A DNA stretch of 64,000 nucleotides from Streptomyces misionensis. Its GTDB lineage: Bacteria > Actinomycetota > Actinomycetes > Streptomycetales > Streptomycetaceae. Where the stretch lies: the NCBI RefSeq assembly GCF_900104815.1, contig NZ_FNTD01000004.1:3984501-4048500 (forward strand), read 5' to 3'. This document shows, in pieces, positions 1-9,097 of this stretch (the stretch's first letter is position 1; each line of letters begins with the position of its first letter). The notes below the pieces were generated by a model. It searched no databases and had not been told where the DNA came from. It saw nothing but the letters and a program-made list of their open reading frames with translations. A program made the translations under genes and the position numbers.

Positions 1-287
1 GCGGCGGCCAGGATCGCGAGCGCGTAGCAGAACTCGAACCACGGCTGCCCGCTCGACCACGTCAGGGCGGTGAAGGCGTGGTTGTCCCCGGTCAGCCGCT
101 TGACCATGGCCAGGTTCCAGGGTCCGCTGGGGCCGTACAGCTCCTGGCGGTACGGGAACTCGCGCAGCAGGTAGAGCAGCCAGGTGAGGGCGAAGCCGAT
201 CCGGATGACGGCACTCTGGTAGGGCCCGAGGGCCGCCTCGGTGACACGGGTGAGCGCGCGCGACAGCGTCGCGGGGACCTGGTTCAC
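1..287 (-). CDS. HTTM-domain membrane protein, N-terminal part (runs off window)
   Basis: Only the first 95 or so codons are present; the gene continues past base 1. I start it at GTG 287-285, which overlaps the TGA of the upstream DUF5819 gene (284-286) in a GTGA arrangement, so the two are translationally coupled. The peptide has an amphipathic lead, a hydrophobic segment with IRIGFALTWLLYLL, then YGPSGPW. This is typical of the first membrane helix of HTTM (horizontally transferred transmembrane, vitamin K-dependent carboxylase-like) proteins. In actinobacteria HTTM genes commonly follow DUF5819 genes. The biochemical role is unknown, and no carboxylase activity can be inferred from this fragment. 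Confidence 0.75.
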   Translation of the reverse strand, partial: MNQVPATLSRALTRVTEAALGPYQSAVIRIGFALTWLLYLLREFPYRQELYGPSGPWNLAMVKRLTGDNHAFTALTWSSGQPWFEFCYALAILAA

Positions 288-1471
288 CGCACACCCCCGG
301 CGGCCTCGTCGGCGCGCACCGTCCACCAGGGCAGCTCGCGGTAGTAGGGCTTGTCGGGCACCCGTTCGTCGCTCCACGAGGGGGGCTGCACATTGGTGGT
401 GCGGGAGCGGACCTGCACCCGCTGGATGACGCCGTCCCGGCTGGTCGGATCGGTGCGGTACAGGCGCAGCACCACTATCCGGCGCAGGTAGTCCTCGGAG
501 AGGGAGCCGCGCATGCCGACGGGACGGTTGTCGTCGGTGTGCGTCGCGGTGAGGAAGTCCCAGGCCCTGCGCAGTTCGTTCTGCTGGGCGTGGCTGGGCG
601 CCAGATTGCCGTGTATGGCGGCGCCGTCCTGCGCGGACAGGTCGGTCCAGCCGGTGGTGATCAGGCTGCCGTCCTTCGTCCGCACCTCGGCGCGCACCTG
701 CACGGCGATGTTCTGCTGCAACGGGTTGGGCGCGAACAGCTTCCAGTTCTGCTCGAACTCCGGGAACACCCATGCCTCGACGGCCTTGCCGTGCTGCTTC
801 GACACCGCGTTGGGCGGCGCGACGCTGAGGAACACCATCAGCAGGTGCACACCGACCCCGACGGCGACAGCGGCGACGGCGAGCGCGGCGGCGGCTTGGT
901 AGCGGGGGGAGAGGGCGAGGATTCCCTGGCGGGCGGGCTGGGGGTGGGGCTGGGACGTTTCTGGGCGGGCTGGTTCGGGGCGGGCCGGTTCGGAACCGGT
1001 TGCTCCCGGGCGGGCCGTTTCCGGGCGGGTTGTCTCCAGGTGGGGCGGCGCCGGGCGGGCCGTCTCCGGGGCCGACGGCTCCGGCCGCGACGGCTTCCGG
1101 CCCATCGGCCTCAGGCGCGACGGCCCCCGGTCCTTACGTCCCCGGTCCTTCGGTTCCTGATCCGTCGGTTCCCGATCCGTCGGCTTGAAGCCCAGCAGCT
1201 CCAGACCGGACGGTTCCCGGCTCGCCGGTTCGGGGCCGGTCCGCTCCGGATCCGCCGGCTCCCCGTCCGCCGGCTGGCGACCCGGCCGTGCGCGGCCCAC
1301 CGCCTCCCTGCCCGGCTCCCGCTCGGCGAAGCCGCCGTCGTGCGCGGGCGCGGCGAAACCCTCGTCGCGCTCGCCGTCCGGCAGACGTTCCGGGGCGTGC
1401 TCCGGGGGACGCGCCCCGGTCGACCCGTCCGGGCCGGGCGCGGCCCCCGAGTCCTCGTCGTACGCGTCCAT
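284..1471 (-). CDS. DUF5819 family membrane protein with repetitive N-terminus
   Basis: A 395-residue protein. Residues 1 to about 180 are low-complexity, built from short repeats of Arg/Pro/Glu/Thr such as ARPEPARPET and TDREPTDQEP, and are probably disordered on the cytoplasmic side. A single hydrophobic helix lies near residues 190-217. The rest carries the DUF5819 signature, including WVFPEFEQNWKLFAPNP. The start ATG at 1471 has a purine-rich stretch upstream, but the repetitive N-terminus makes the true start uncertain. The gene is coupled to the HTTM gene, and the pair probably forms one membrane unit. Function unknown. Confidence 0.8.
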   Translation of the reverse strand: MDAYDEDSGAAPGPDGSTGARPPEHAPERLPDGERDEGFAAPAHDGGFAEREPGREAVGRARPGRQPADGEPADPERTGPEPASREPSGLELLGFKPTDREPTDQEPKDRGRKDRGPSRLRPMGRKPSRPEPSAPETARPAPPHLETTRPETARPGATGSEPARPEPARPETSQPHPQPARQGILALSPRYQAAAALAVAAVAVGVGVHLLMVFLSVAPPNAVSKQHGKAVEAWVFPEFEQNWKLFAPNPLQQNIAVQVRAEVRTKDGSLITTGWTDLSAQDGAAIHGNLAPSHAQQNELRRAWDFLTATHTDDNRPVGMRGSLSEDYLRRIVVLRLYRTDPTSRDGVIQRVQVRSRTTNVQPPSWSDERVPDKPYYRELPWWTVRADEAAGGVR

Positions 1472-1669
1472 CCGCCCCGTCCCCTGTTCCGGCTCGGTCG
1501 TGGGCCGGCCCGCCGGGCCGGCCCATGGGTCTGCTCGTCGCTACGGCCGCCCGTCACCGGCGCCGCACGGTCCACGAGCGCCACAACCGCGGCACTCGCA
1601 CGGAACGGTACTCAGCCCCGCCCCTGTCGGCACAGTCCGGGCGCGGGGGCCCTCCCGTCCCCCCACGCT

Positions 1670-1718
1670 TCGTCCACAGGCCCCGCTCGTCCACGGGCTA
1701 CGCGCGGAGTTTTCCACA
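1670..1718. other. Cluster of DnaA-box-like 9-mers in intergenic region
   Basis: Three matches to the Streptomyces DnaA box family lie in the 348-bp gap between the DUF5819 gene and paaA: TCGTCCACA at 1670-1678, TCGTCCACG at 1687-1695 and TTTTCCACA at 1710-1718. Each differs from TTGTCCACA by one or two bases. The rest of the gap (1472-1819) holds a TTGACA at 1723-1728 and the palindrome described at 1765. No gene is seen there. Confidence 0.4.
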
Positions 1719-1764
1719 GCGGTTGACACTGTCCGGCGGCCCGGCACACCATTGACGCACACGG

Positions 1765-1778
1765 ACCGAACGATCGGT
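1765..1778. promoter_or_regulatory. PaaR-type operator upstream of paaA
   Basis: ACCGAACGATCGGT fits the core pattern ACCGNNCGNNCGGT reported for the TetR-family phenylacetate repressor PaaR of actinobacteria. It sits 42 bp before the paaA start, close downstream of TTGACG (1752-1757) and TTGACA (1723-1728), where a bound repressor could block transcription. No paaR gene is in the window, so the regulator would act from elsewhere. The match is seen directly; binding is inferred. Confidence 0.6.
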
Positions 1779-1819
1779 CGGGAGTATCCCACCACAGAGA
1801 CCGAGGTCAGGGGGACCGC

Positions 1820-2844
<1,025 letters not shown>

Positions 2845-2848
<4 letters not shown>

Positions 2849-3132
2849 GCACCACCGACTGGCCCCTGTGGGAGGTATTCGTGCGCTCGCGGCGCGGCCT
2901 CTCCCACACCCACGCCGGCAGCCTGCACGCCCCCGACGCCGAGCTGGCCCTGCGCAACGCCCGCGATCTGTACACCCGGCGCGGCGAGGGCGTCTCCATC
3001 TGGGTCGTCCCGGCCGCCGCGATCACCGCCTCCTCGCCGGACGAGAAGGACCCCTTCTTCGAGCCGGCCGCCGACAAGCCCTACCGGCACCCGACCTTCT
3101 ACGAGATCCCGGAAGGGGTGAAGCACCTGTGA
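2845..3132 (+). CDS. paaB: 1,2-phenylacetyl-CoA epoxidase, subunit B
   Basis: A 95-residue subunit of the epoxidase. It starts at ATG 2845, overlapping the paaA stop by four bases (ATGA). The body, with [21 protein letters not shown] near the N-terminus and a mid-region [15 protein letters not shown], is the compact PaaB fold. PaaB is thought to bridge PaaAC heterodimers or help connect the reductase, and it has no catalytic metal. The stop overlaps the paaC GTG. Overlaps at each junction up to paaE imply coupled, near-stoichiometric synthesis. Confidence 0.95.
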
Positions 3133-3860
3133 CCGCCACCGGACCGGCCACCGTCCCGGTGACCGCCGCGCTCGCCCTCGGCGACGACGCCCTGGTGCTC
3201 TCCCACCGCCTCGGGGAATGGGCCGGGCACGCCCCCGTCCTGGAGGAGGAGGTCGCCCTCGCGAACATCGCCCTCGACCTGCTCGGCCAGGCCCGGGTGC
3301 TGCTGTCCCTGGCCGGCGACGAGGACGAACTGGCGTACCTGCGCGAGGAACGCGCCTTCCGCAACCTCCAGCTGGTCGAGCAGCCGAACGGCGACTTCGC
3401 CCACACCATCGCCCGCCAGCTGTACTTCTCCACCTACCAGCACCTGCTGCACGCCGAACTCGCCGCGAGCGACGGCCCGTTCGCGCCGCTCGCCGCGAAG
3501 GCGGTCAAGGAGGTCGCCTACCACCGCGACCACGCCGAGCAGTGGACCCTGCGTCTGGGAGACGGCACCGAGACCAGCCATGAGCGGATGCGGCGCGCCT
3601 GCGCCGCGCTGTGGCGGTTCACCGGGGAGATGTTCCAGCCCGTGTTGGGCCTGGACGTCGACTGGGCGGCCCTGGAGTCCCGTTGGCTGGAGTCCGTCAC
3701 CGAGGTGCTCGGCCGGGCCACCCTGAGTCTCCCCGAGGGGCCCCGCACCGGGGCCTGGTCGGCGGGCGCGGGCCGGCAGGGCATCCACACCGAGTCGTTC
3801 GGGCGGATGCTCGCCGAGATGCAGCATCTGCACCGCAGTCACCCGGGGGCGTCATGGTGA
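3129..3860 (+). CDS. paaC: 1,2-phenylacetyl-CoA epoxidase, subunit C
   Basis: A 243-residue structural partner of PaaA, with the same ferritin-like helical fold and no functional diiron site in characterised homologues. The start is GTG 3129 within GTGA, overlapping the paaB stop; longer in-frame versions would run into paaB. Family features include LGQARVLLSLAG, the LRNLQLVEQPNGDFAHTIARQ-type helix (here FRNLQLVEQPNGDF), and a C-terminal GRQGIHTESFGRMLAEMQ. It forms the PaaAC core that holds the CoA substrate. Confidence 0.94.
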   Translation: MTATGPATVPVTAALALGDDALVLSHRLGEWAGHAPVLEEEVALANIALDLLGQARVLLSLAGDEDELAYLREERAFRNLQLVEQPNGDFAHTIARQLYFSTYQHLLHAELAASDGPFAPLAAKAVKEVAYHRDHAEQWTLRLGDGTETSHERMRRACAALWRFTGEMFQPVLGLDVDWAALESRWLESVTEVLGRATLSLPEGPRTGAWSAGAGRQGIHTESFGRMLAEMQHLHRSHPGASW

Positions 3861-4381
3861 CCGCCACCGCCCTGGAGGCGGAGCTGCTGGAGCTGGCCGG
3901 CTCGGTCCCCGACCCCGAGCTTCCGGTGCTCACGCTCCACGAGCTGGGCGTGGTGCGCGCGGTGCGTCTGCGCGACGCCGACACCGCCGAGGTCGAGCTG
4001 ACCCCCACGTACACCGGCTGCCCGGCGATCGAGGCGATGAGCCTCGACATCGAGCGGGTCCTGCGGGAACACGGCATGCGCGAGGTCACCGTCCGCACCG
4101 TGCTCACCCCGGCCTGGTCGACCGACGACATCAGCCCGGAAGGCCGCCGCAAACTGCGGGAGTTCGGGATAGCGCCCCCGCGGGTGCGCGAGTCCTCCGG
4201 GCCCGTGCCGCTGTCCCTCGGTCCGACGCGCACCCACGCCACCGAGACCGAACCGGTCCGCTGCCCGCACTGCGGCTCGGCCGACACCGAACTGCTGAGC
4301 AGGTTCTCCTCGACCGCGTGCAAGGCGCTGCGCCGCTGCCTGTCCTGCCGCGAACCGTTCGACCACTTCAAGGAGTTGTGA
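3854..4381 (+). CDS. paaD: 1,2-phenylacetyl-CoA epoxidase, subunit D (maturation factor)
   Basis: A 175-residue DUF59/MIP18-like protein probably used in Fe-S or diiron maturation of the epoxidase. The N-terminal domain carries VPDPELPVLTLHELGVVR and TYTGCPAIEAM, with the conserved Cys of the DUF59 family. The C-terminus is a zinc-ribbon-like module with CPHCGS and CLSCREPF. I place the start at ATG 3854; GTG 3857 is an alternative one codon later. It overlaps the end of paaC by seven bases and its TGA shares a base with the paaE ATG. Confidence 0.94.
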   Translation: MVTATALEAELLELAGSVPDPELPVLTLHELGVVRAVRLRDADTAEVELTPTYTGCPAIEAMSLDIERVLREHGMREVTVRTVLTPAWSTDDISPEGRRKLREFGIAPPRVRESSGPVPLSLGPTRTHATETEPVRCPHCGSADTELLSRFSSTACKALRRCLSCREPFDHFKEL

Positions 4382-5445
4382 TGGCGCGCTTCCACCCGCT
4401 CCAGGTGGCCGCGGTCGACCGGCTCACCGACGACTCCGTCGCCCTCACCCTCGCCGTCCCGCCCGAGCTGCGCGCGGAGTACCGCCACGCCCCCGGCCAG
4501 CACCTCGCGCTGCGGCGCCGGGTGGACGGCACGGAAGTGCGGCGCACCTACTCGATCTGCTCACCCGCTCCCGCCCCGGACGCCGAGGGCCCCGGCAGTC
4601 TGCGGGTCGGGGTGCGGCTGGTGGAGGGCGGCGCCTTCTCCACCTACGCGCTGAAGGAGATCAACGTCGGGGACGAACTGGAGGTGATGACCCCGGCCGG
4701 CCGCTTCACCCTGGACCCGGCGCCGGGGCTGTACGCGGCGATCGTCGGCGGCAGCGGCATCACCCCGGTGCTGTCCATCGTCTCCACCCTGCTGGCGCGG
4801 GAGCCCGGGGCCCGGTTCTGTCTGATACGCGGTGACCGCACGGCCGCCTCGACGATGTTCCTGGAGGAGGTCGCCGACCTGAAGGACCGCTATCCGGAGC
4901 GGCTTCAGCTGGTGACCGTGCTTTCCCGCGAGGAACAGCAGGCGGGTCTGCCCTCCGGCCGGCTCGACGAGGGACGCCTCACCGAACTCCTGCCGCGGCT
5001 CGTGCCGTTGGAGGAGGTGGCGGGCTGGTTCCTGTGCGGGCCGTACGGGCTGGTGCAGGGCGCCGAGCGGGCGCTGCGCGGGCTGGGCGTGGACCGCGCC
5101 CGGATACACGAGGAGATCTTCCACGTGGACTCCGGTCCGGCCGCGGCGGGCACCGCACCGGCGGCCGCGCACAGCACGGTCACCGCGCGGCTCGACGGCC
5201 GCGGCGGCACCTGGCCCGTGCGGGAGGGCGAGTCCCTGCTGGAGACGGTGCTGCGCAACCGCCCCGACGCGCCCTACGCCTGCAAGGGCGGGGTCTGCGG
5301 CACCTGCCGTGCCTTCCTGGTGGCGGGCGAGGTCCGGATGGACCGCAACTTCGCCCTGGAGCAGGAGGAGACGGACGCCGGATACGTGCTGGCCTGCCAG
5401 TCCCATCCGCTGACCGAACAGGTGGAGCTGGACTTCGACCGCTGA
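4381..5445 (+). CDS. paaE: 1,2-phenylacetyl-CoA epoxidase, reductase subunit E
   Basis: A 354-residue NAD(P)H-dependent electron-transfer subunit feeding the diiron centre. The N-terminal part is a ferredoxin-NADP reductase-type FAD domain (RRTYSICSP, then a GGSGITPVLSI nucleotide-binding loop near residue 123). The C-terminal part is a plant-type 2Fe-2S ferredoxin with YACKGGVCGTCRA and a fourth Cys in LACQ. It begins at ATG 4381, on the last base of the paaD stop. It is the last gene of the operon. The genes for the CoA ligase (paaK), isomerase (paaG) and ring-cleavage enzyme (paaZ) are not in this window. Confidence 0.95.
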   Translation: MARFHPLQVAAVDRLTDDSVALTLAVPPELRAEYRHAPGQHLALRRRVDGTEVRRTYSICSPAPAPDAEGPGSLRVGVRLVEGGAFSTYALKEINVGDELEVMTPAGRFTLDPAPGLYAAIVGGSGITPVLSIVSTLLAREPGARFCLIRGDRTAASTMFLEEVADLKDRYPERLQLVTVLSREEQQAGLPSGRLDEGRLTELLPRLVPLEEVAGWFLCGPYGLVQGAERALRGLGVDRARIHEEIFHVDSGPAAAGTAPAAAHSTVTARLDGRGGTWPVREGESLLETVLRNRPDAPYACKGGVCGTCRAFLVAGEVRMDRNFALEQEETDAGYVLACQSHPLTEQVELDFDR

Positions 5446-5600
5446 GGAGTGACACGAGGGGGAACCGCCGAGGCACCCCCTGCACCGCCACCACGCCTGG
5501 GCCAAGCGCCTGGAGCCGGCGCTCGGCCCGGCGGCGGTGTACGAGGAGACGCCCGGGGACCTGCCGGCGGCACATCCGCTCGGCTGACCCCGCGGGTGTA

Positions 5601-5948
5601 CTACAGCACGTGGCCCGGGCGGCCGTCGTCGGTGATCACCGGGCGGCCCGCGGCGGCCCAGGACTGCATACCGCCGTCGATGTTCACCGCGTCGATGCCC
5701 TGCTGCACCAGATACATGGTGACCTGGGCGGACCGGCCACCGGAGCGGCAGATCACATGCACGCGGCCGTCCTGCGGGACGGCCTCGGTCAGCTCGCCGT
5801 AACGGGCCACGAACTCGCTCGTCGGGATGTGCAGCGCTCCCTCGGCGTGACCCGCCTGCCACTCGTCGTTCTCGCGGACGTCCAGCAGGAAGTCGCCGTC
5901 CTTGAGGTCCGTGACCCCGGCCGTGGGCACACCAGCTCCGAAATTCAT
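5601..5948 (-). CDS. Single-domain rhodanese-like protein
   Basis: A 115-residue cytoplasmic protein consisting of one rhodanese fold. LLDVRENDEWQAGH (about residues 21-34) is the conserved CH2A-like segment. The active-site loop is CRSGGRS (67-73) with Cys67, so a persulfide could form. A plausible role is sulfur transfer or sulfide/cyanide detoxification; the substrate is unknown. It lies convergent to paaE with a 155-bp gap. No signal peptide is visible. Confidence 0.9.
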   Translation of the reverse strand: MNFGAGVPTAGVTDLKDGDFLLDVRENDEWQAGHAEGALHIPTSEFVARYGELTEAVPQDGRVHVICRSGGRSAQVTMYLVQQGIDAVNIDGGMQSWAAAGRPVITDDGRPGHVL

Positions 5949-5999
5949 GTCTCCGACGCTACCCGAAGGCGGACCCGGTTCAGTCCTGTCGGCCCCGGT

Positions 6000-6812
6000 T
6001 CAGCCCTGCTCCCGCAGGGCCGCCAGCTCGGCCTCCCGCTGGGCGATGTCGGCGCGCAGCTTGCCGGCGATCTCCTCCAGCAGCGCGTCGGGATCGTCCG
6101 GGGCGAGGCGGAGCATTCCGGCGATGGCGCCGTCCTCCAGTTCGCGGGCGACCAGGGTGAGCAGTTCCTTGCGCTGGGAGAGCCATTCGAGGCGGGCGTA
6201 CAGCTCCTCGGCGGGGCTCGGGAGCCGCTCGGGCGGCACCGGGCCGGCCGCCCATTCCTCGGCCAGTTCCCTCAGCAGCTTCTCGTCGCCCCGGGCGTAG
6301 GCGGCGTTCACGCGGGTCAGGAACTCCTCGCGTCGCTTGCGTTCGTCCTCCTCCTGCGCCAGGTCGGGGTGGGCCTTGCGGGCCAGCTCGCGGTAGAGCT
6401 TGCGGGCCTCCTCGCCGGGCCGTACCCGCTCCGGGGGGCGTACCGCCTGGTCGGTGAGCATGGCGGCGGCTTCCGGGTAGAGGCCGTGGCCGTCCATCCA
6501 GCCGCCCAGCAGTTCCTCGACGCCGGGGATCGGCAGCACGCGGGCGCGGGCCTCCTCGGCACGGCGCACGTCCTCCGGATCACCGGTGCGCGCGGCCTTC
6601 GCCTCGGCGATCTCGGCGTCCAGTTCCTCGATACGCAGATAGAGCGGGCCGAGCCGCTGTTCGTGCAGCCGGGAGAAGTTCTCGACCTCGACGCGGAAGG
6701 TCTCCACGGCGATCTCGTACTCGATCAACGCCTGCTCGGCGGCGCGGACGGCCCGTTCGAGCCGCTCCTCGGGACGGGGTTCGGCGGGCTGGTCAGCTTC
6801 CGGGGTGGTCAC
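6000..6812 (-). CDS. J-domain-like coiled-coil protein
   Basis: A 270-residue, strongly charged, helical protein starting at GTG 6812. Residues about 15-90 look like a coiled coil rich in Glu and Arg. Near residues 130-170 there is a short J-domain-like segment, ARKLYRELARKAHPDLA, followed by a helix ending VNAAYARGD. The HPD tripeptide is the element that stimulates DnaK-type Hsp70 ATPase. The C-terminal third is again coiled coil. I infer a DnaJ-like co-chaperone or adaptor; substrate and location are unknown, and no zinc-finger region is present. Confidence 0.7.
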   Translation of the reverse strand: MTTPEADQPAEPRPEERLERAVRAAEQALIEYEIAVETFRVEVENFSRLHEQRLGPLYLRIEELDAEIAEAKAARTGDPEDVRRAEEARARVLPIPGVEELLGGWMDGHGLYPEAAAMLTDQAVRPPERVRPGEEARKLYRELARKAHPDLAQEEDERKRREEFLTRVNAAYARGDEKLLRELAEEWAAGPVPPERLPSPAEELYARLEWLSQRKELLTLVARELEDGAIAGMLRLAPDDPDALLEEIAGKLRADIAQREAELAALREQG

Positions 6813-6938
6813 CCGCCCAGCGTAGCGCCGCGCCCCGCCCGGGCCGGTTCGGCTGGTCGCCGCGGCGGGCGGGCGGGTGCCGGGGCGGGCTCGTCGCGGC
6901 CGGTCGCGCGGTTCCTCCCGGCTCCGGGACCAGCCCTG

Positions 6939-8405
6939 TCAGACTCCCGATTCCGCGGGGATGCGGCCCGCTCGTATCGCGGTGGTCAGGGCGGCGTGGT
7001 CGGACTCGGTGAGGTCGGCGTAGGCGACGGCGAAGGTGGCGATGGCCTCGTCCAGTTCGTCGTTCTTGCCGCAGTAGCCGGCGATCAGGCGGGGGTCGGC
7101 GCCGTGGGAGTGGGCGCGGGCCAGGAGGGCGCCGGTCATGCGGGCGTAGTCGTCCAGCTGGTCGGCGGCGAGTGCGGCGGGGTCGACGCTGCCCTTGCGG
7201 TTGCGGAACTGGCGTACCTGGAAGGGCCGTCCGTCGACCGTGGTCCAGCCGAGCAGGATGTCGCTGACGACCTGCATCCGCTGCTGCCCGAGGACGACCC
7301 GGCGGCCCTCGTGCTCCACCGGCGGGGCCTCGAATCCGGCGGCGGCCAGATGCGGGACCAGCGCGGAGGGGCGGGCCTCCTTCACCTGGAGCACCAGGGG
7401 ATGCTCGCGGTGGTCGAGGAGCAGGACGACGTAGGACCGGGTGCCGACGCTGCCGGTGCCGACCACCCGGAAGGCCACGTCGTGCACCGCGTGCCGGGCG
7501 AGCAGCGGGTGCCGGTCCTCAGGCAGCGTCGTCAGGTACTCCGCCAGGGAGGTGGTGACCGCGGCGGCCTCGTGGTCCGGTATGCGGCGCAGCACCGGAG
7601 AGGCGTCGACGAAGCGGCGCCCGCCGTCCTCGTGCGGCTCGGTCGACTTCGCCGCGAACCGGCCGCTGGTGTTGGCCCGCGCCTTCTCCGAGACCCGTTC
7701 CAGGGTGCCGAGCAGATCGTGGGCGTCGGCGTGGGAGACCAGGTCCTCGTCCGCGATGGCGTTCCACGCGTCCAGCACCGGCAGCTTCGCCAGCAGCCGC
7801 ATGGTGTGGCGGTAGGCGCCGACCGCGTCCCGCGCCGCGGCGCGGCAGGTGTCCTCGTCGGCGCCGGTCTCGCGGCCGGCCAGCACGAGCGAGGCCGCGA
7901 GCCGCTTCAGATCCCATTCCCAGGGGCCGTAGACGGTCTCGTCGAAGTCGTTGAGGTCGATGACGAGACCGCCGCGGGCGTCGCCGTACAGACCGAAGTT
8001 GGCGGCGTGCGCGTCACCGCATATCTGGGTGCCGATCCGGGTCATGGGGGTGCGTGCCAGGTCGTGCGCCATGAGCCCGGCCGAGCCCCGCAGGAAGGCG
8101 AAGGGGGTGGCCGCCATCCGGCCCACCCGGATCGCGGTCAGCTCCGGTATCCGGCCGGTGTTGGACTCCTCGACGGCACGCACCGCGTCGGGGCGGGTGG
8201 CGTCCAGTTCGAGGAACCGATGGGCGCTGCGCGGCACGCTCGACCGCAGCGCCTTGCCCTCTTTCCTGGGCGAGCCCTGCCGCGGCCACTGGGCGAACCC
8301 CCGCACCGCCGGCAGCCTGTGCCCACCACGCGTCCTCCGCCCCGGCTCATCCGCACCGCTCCCGGCCACGGCGACCGCCTCCCCCGTACGCATCGAGACG
8401 AACAT
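6939..8405 (-). CDS. DUF2252 family protein (kinase-like)
   Basis: About 488 residues. The DUF2252 signature is clear: the segment ICGDAHAANFGLYG near residue 130 and VIDLNDFDET about 20 residues later. These resemble the catalytic loop (HGDxHxxN) and metal-binding Asp of aminoglycoside/choline-kinase-type enzymes, so a phosphotransferase fold is plausible, but no activity is established. ATG 8405 is chosen; TTG 8408 and ATG 8390 are alternatives, and no clear ribosome site separates them. A three-box DnaA cluster lies just upstream. Confidence 0.85.
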   Translation of the reverse strand: MFVSMRTGEAVAVAGSGADEPGRRTRGGHRLPAVRGFAQWPRQGSPRKEGKALRSSVPRSAHRFLELDATRPDAVRAVEESNTGRIPELTAIRVGRMAATPFAFLRGSAGLMAHDLARTPMTRIGTQICGDAHAANFGLYGDARGGLVIDLNDFDETVYGPWEWDLKRLAASLVLAGRETGADEDTCRAAARDAVGAYRHTMRLLAKLPVLDAWNAIADEDLVSHADAHDLLGTLERVSEKARANTSGRFAAKSTEPHEDGGRRFVDASPVLRRIPDHEAAAVTTSLAEYLTTLPEDRHPLLARHAVHDVAFRVVGTGSVGTRSYVVLLLDHREHPLVLQVKEARPSALVPHLAAAGFEAPPVEHEGRRVVLGQQRMQVVSDILLGWTTVDGRPFQVRQFRNRKGSVDPAALAADQLDDYARMTGALLARAHSHGADPRLIAGYCGKNDELDEAIATFAVAYADLTESDHAALTTAIRAGRIPAESGV

Positions 8406-8452
8406 CAACTCGGGGAGACCGTACAGCCGGTGACGGGATCCGCGTCAGCGCC

Positions 8453-8497
8453 TGTGGACAACTCGGCGGTTGTGGACAACCGGGCTGTTGTGGACGA
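8453..8497 (-). promoter_or_regulatory. Three DnaA boxes in 18-bp phase
   Basis: Reading the minus strand, TTGTCCACA occurs at 8461-8453 and 8479-8471, and TCGTCCACA at 8497-8489. The starts are exactly 18 bp apart, so all three face the same way. Two are perfect Streptomyces consensus boxes. They lie in the gap between the MarR gene stop and the DUF2252 start, about 45 kb from oriC. Possible roles are DnaA-dependent regulation of the DUF2252 gene or DnaA titration. Confidence 0.65.
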
Positions 8498-8569
8498 CCC
8501 GACGGCATGGAGATGTCCACCGCCCGGGGCGGCCCGGTCCCGGGCAACCCGGCCGGGCGGCAGTCGAGT

Positions 8570-9091
8570 TCAGCGCCCCCTCGCGCCCTCCGCGGCTCCC
8601 TCCCCTGTCTCCCCGCCCAGGTTCTCCGCCAGCCGGAACAGCGCGGGCAGGGCGTTCCCGATGGCCGTGCGGGAGTCGTCGTCGAGCGCGGCGAGGGCGG
8701 CGTCGATGCGGCGTTCGTGGGCGGTGGTCCAGGCCGCGAGCTTCTCGCGGCCGGCGTCGGTGAGGGTGACCACCGAGGCGCGGCGGTCGGCGGAATCGAC
8801 GTCGCGCGCGACCAGCCCGGCGGTGATCATCTGGCCGATCAGACCGCTGACGGTGCTCGGCGCCAGGCGCCGCCGGGCGGCCAGGTCGCTGATCCGGGCG
8901 GGAGAGTGCTCGCCCAGCACCTGGAGCAGTTCGACCTGCGCCATGGGAAGGGTCTCCCACGGGTAGTCGGTGCGGATCGAGGAGCGCAGCGCGCGGCGCA
9001 GCCGGGTGACGGCCTCGGTGAGCAGACGGGCCTCGGGCGCACGGGCGGCGGGGCCGGGCGCGGAGACGTCGGGGCGTGGCTGCGCGGACAT
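8570..9091 (-). CDS. MarR family transcriptional regulator
   Basis: A 173-residue DNA-binding protein. The winged helix-turn-helix lies near residues 55-120 (LPMAQVELLQVLGEHSPARI, LAPSTVSGLIGQMITAGLV, RRASVVTLTDAG), the usual MarR arrangement with the wing motif DxRxxxVxLT. Flanking helices would form the dimer. The ATG at 9091 lies six bases after a TAGGCT -10 element, which implies a leaderless mRNA. It shares orientation with the MFS exporter at 9500-10966, and MarR regulators often control such exporters, but a 408-bp repeat-rich gap separates them. The ligand is unknown. Confidence 0.9.
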   Translation of the reverse strand: MSAQPRPDVSAPGPAARAPEARLLTEAVTRLRRALRSSIRTDYPWETLPMAQVELLQVLGEHSPARISDLAARRRLAPSTVSGLIGQMITAGLVARDVDSADRRASVVTLTDAGREKLAAWTTAHERRIDAALAALDDDSRTAIGNALPALFRLAENLGGETGEGAAEGARGR

Positions 9092-9097
9092 GCGGAA

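Noticed and set aside
5449..5586. Possible short peptide or gene remnant after paaE (HRHHAWAKRLEPALGP, stop at 5584-5586)
   Set aside because: It reads like protein but has no start codon or ribosome site, and I cannot link it to a family. It may be a decayed gene end.
5034..8966. Very long plus-strand open frame (1310 codons) across rhodanese, J-domain and DUF2252 genes
   Set aside because: It is the reverse-strand shadow of genuine minus-strand genes in high-GC DNA. It has no family similarity that I can see and an amino-acid mix typical of antisense frames.
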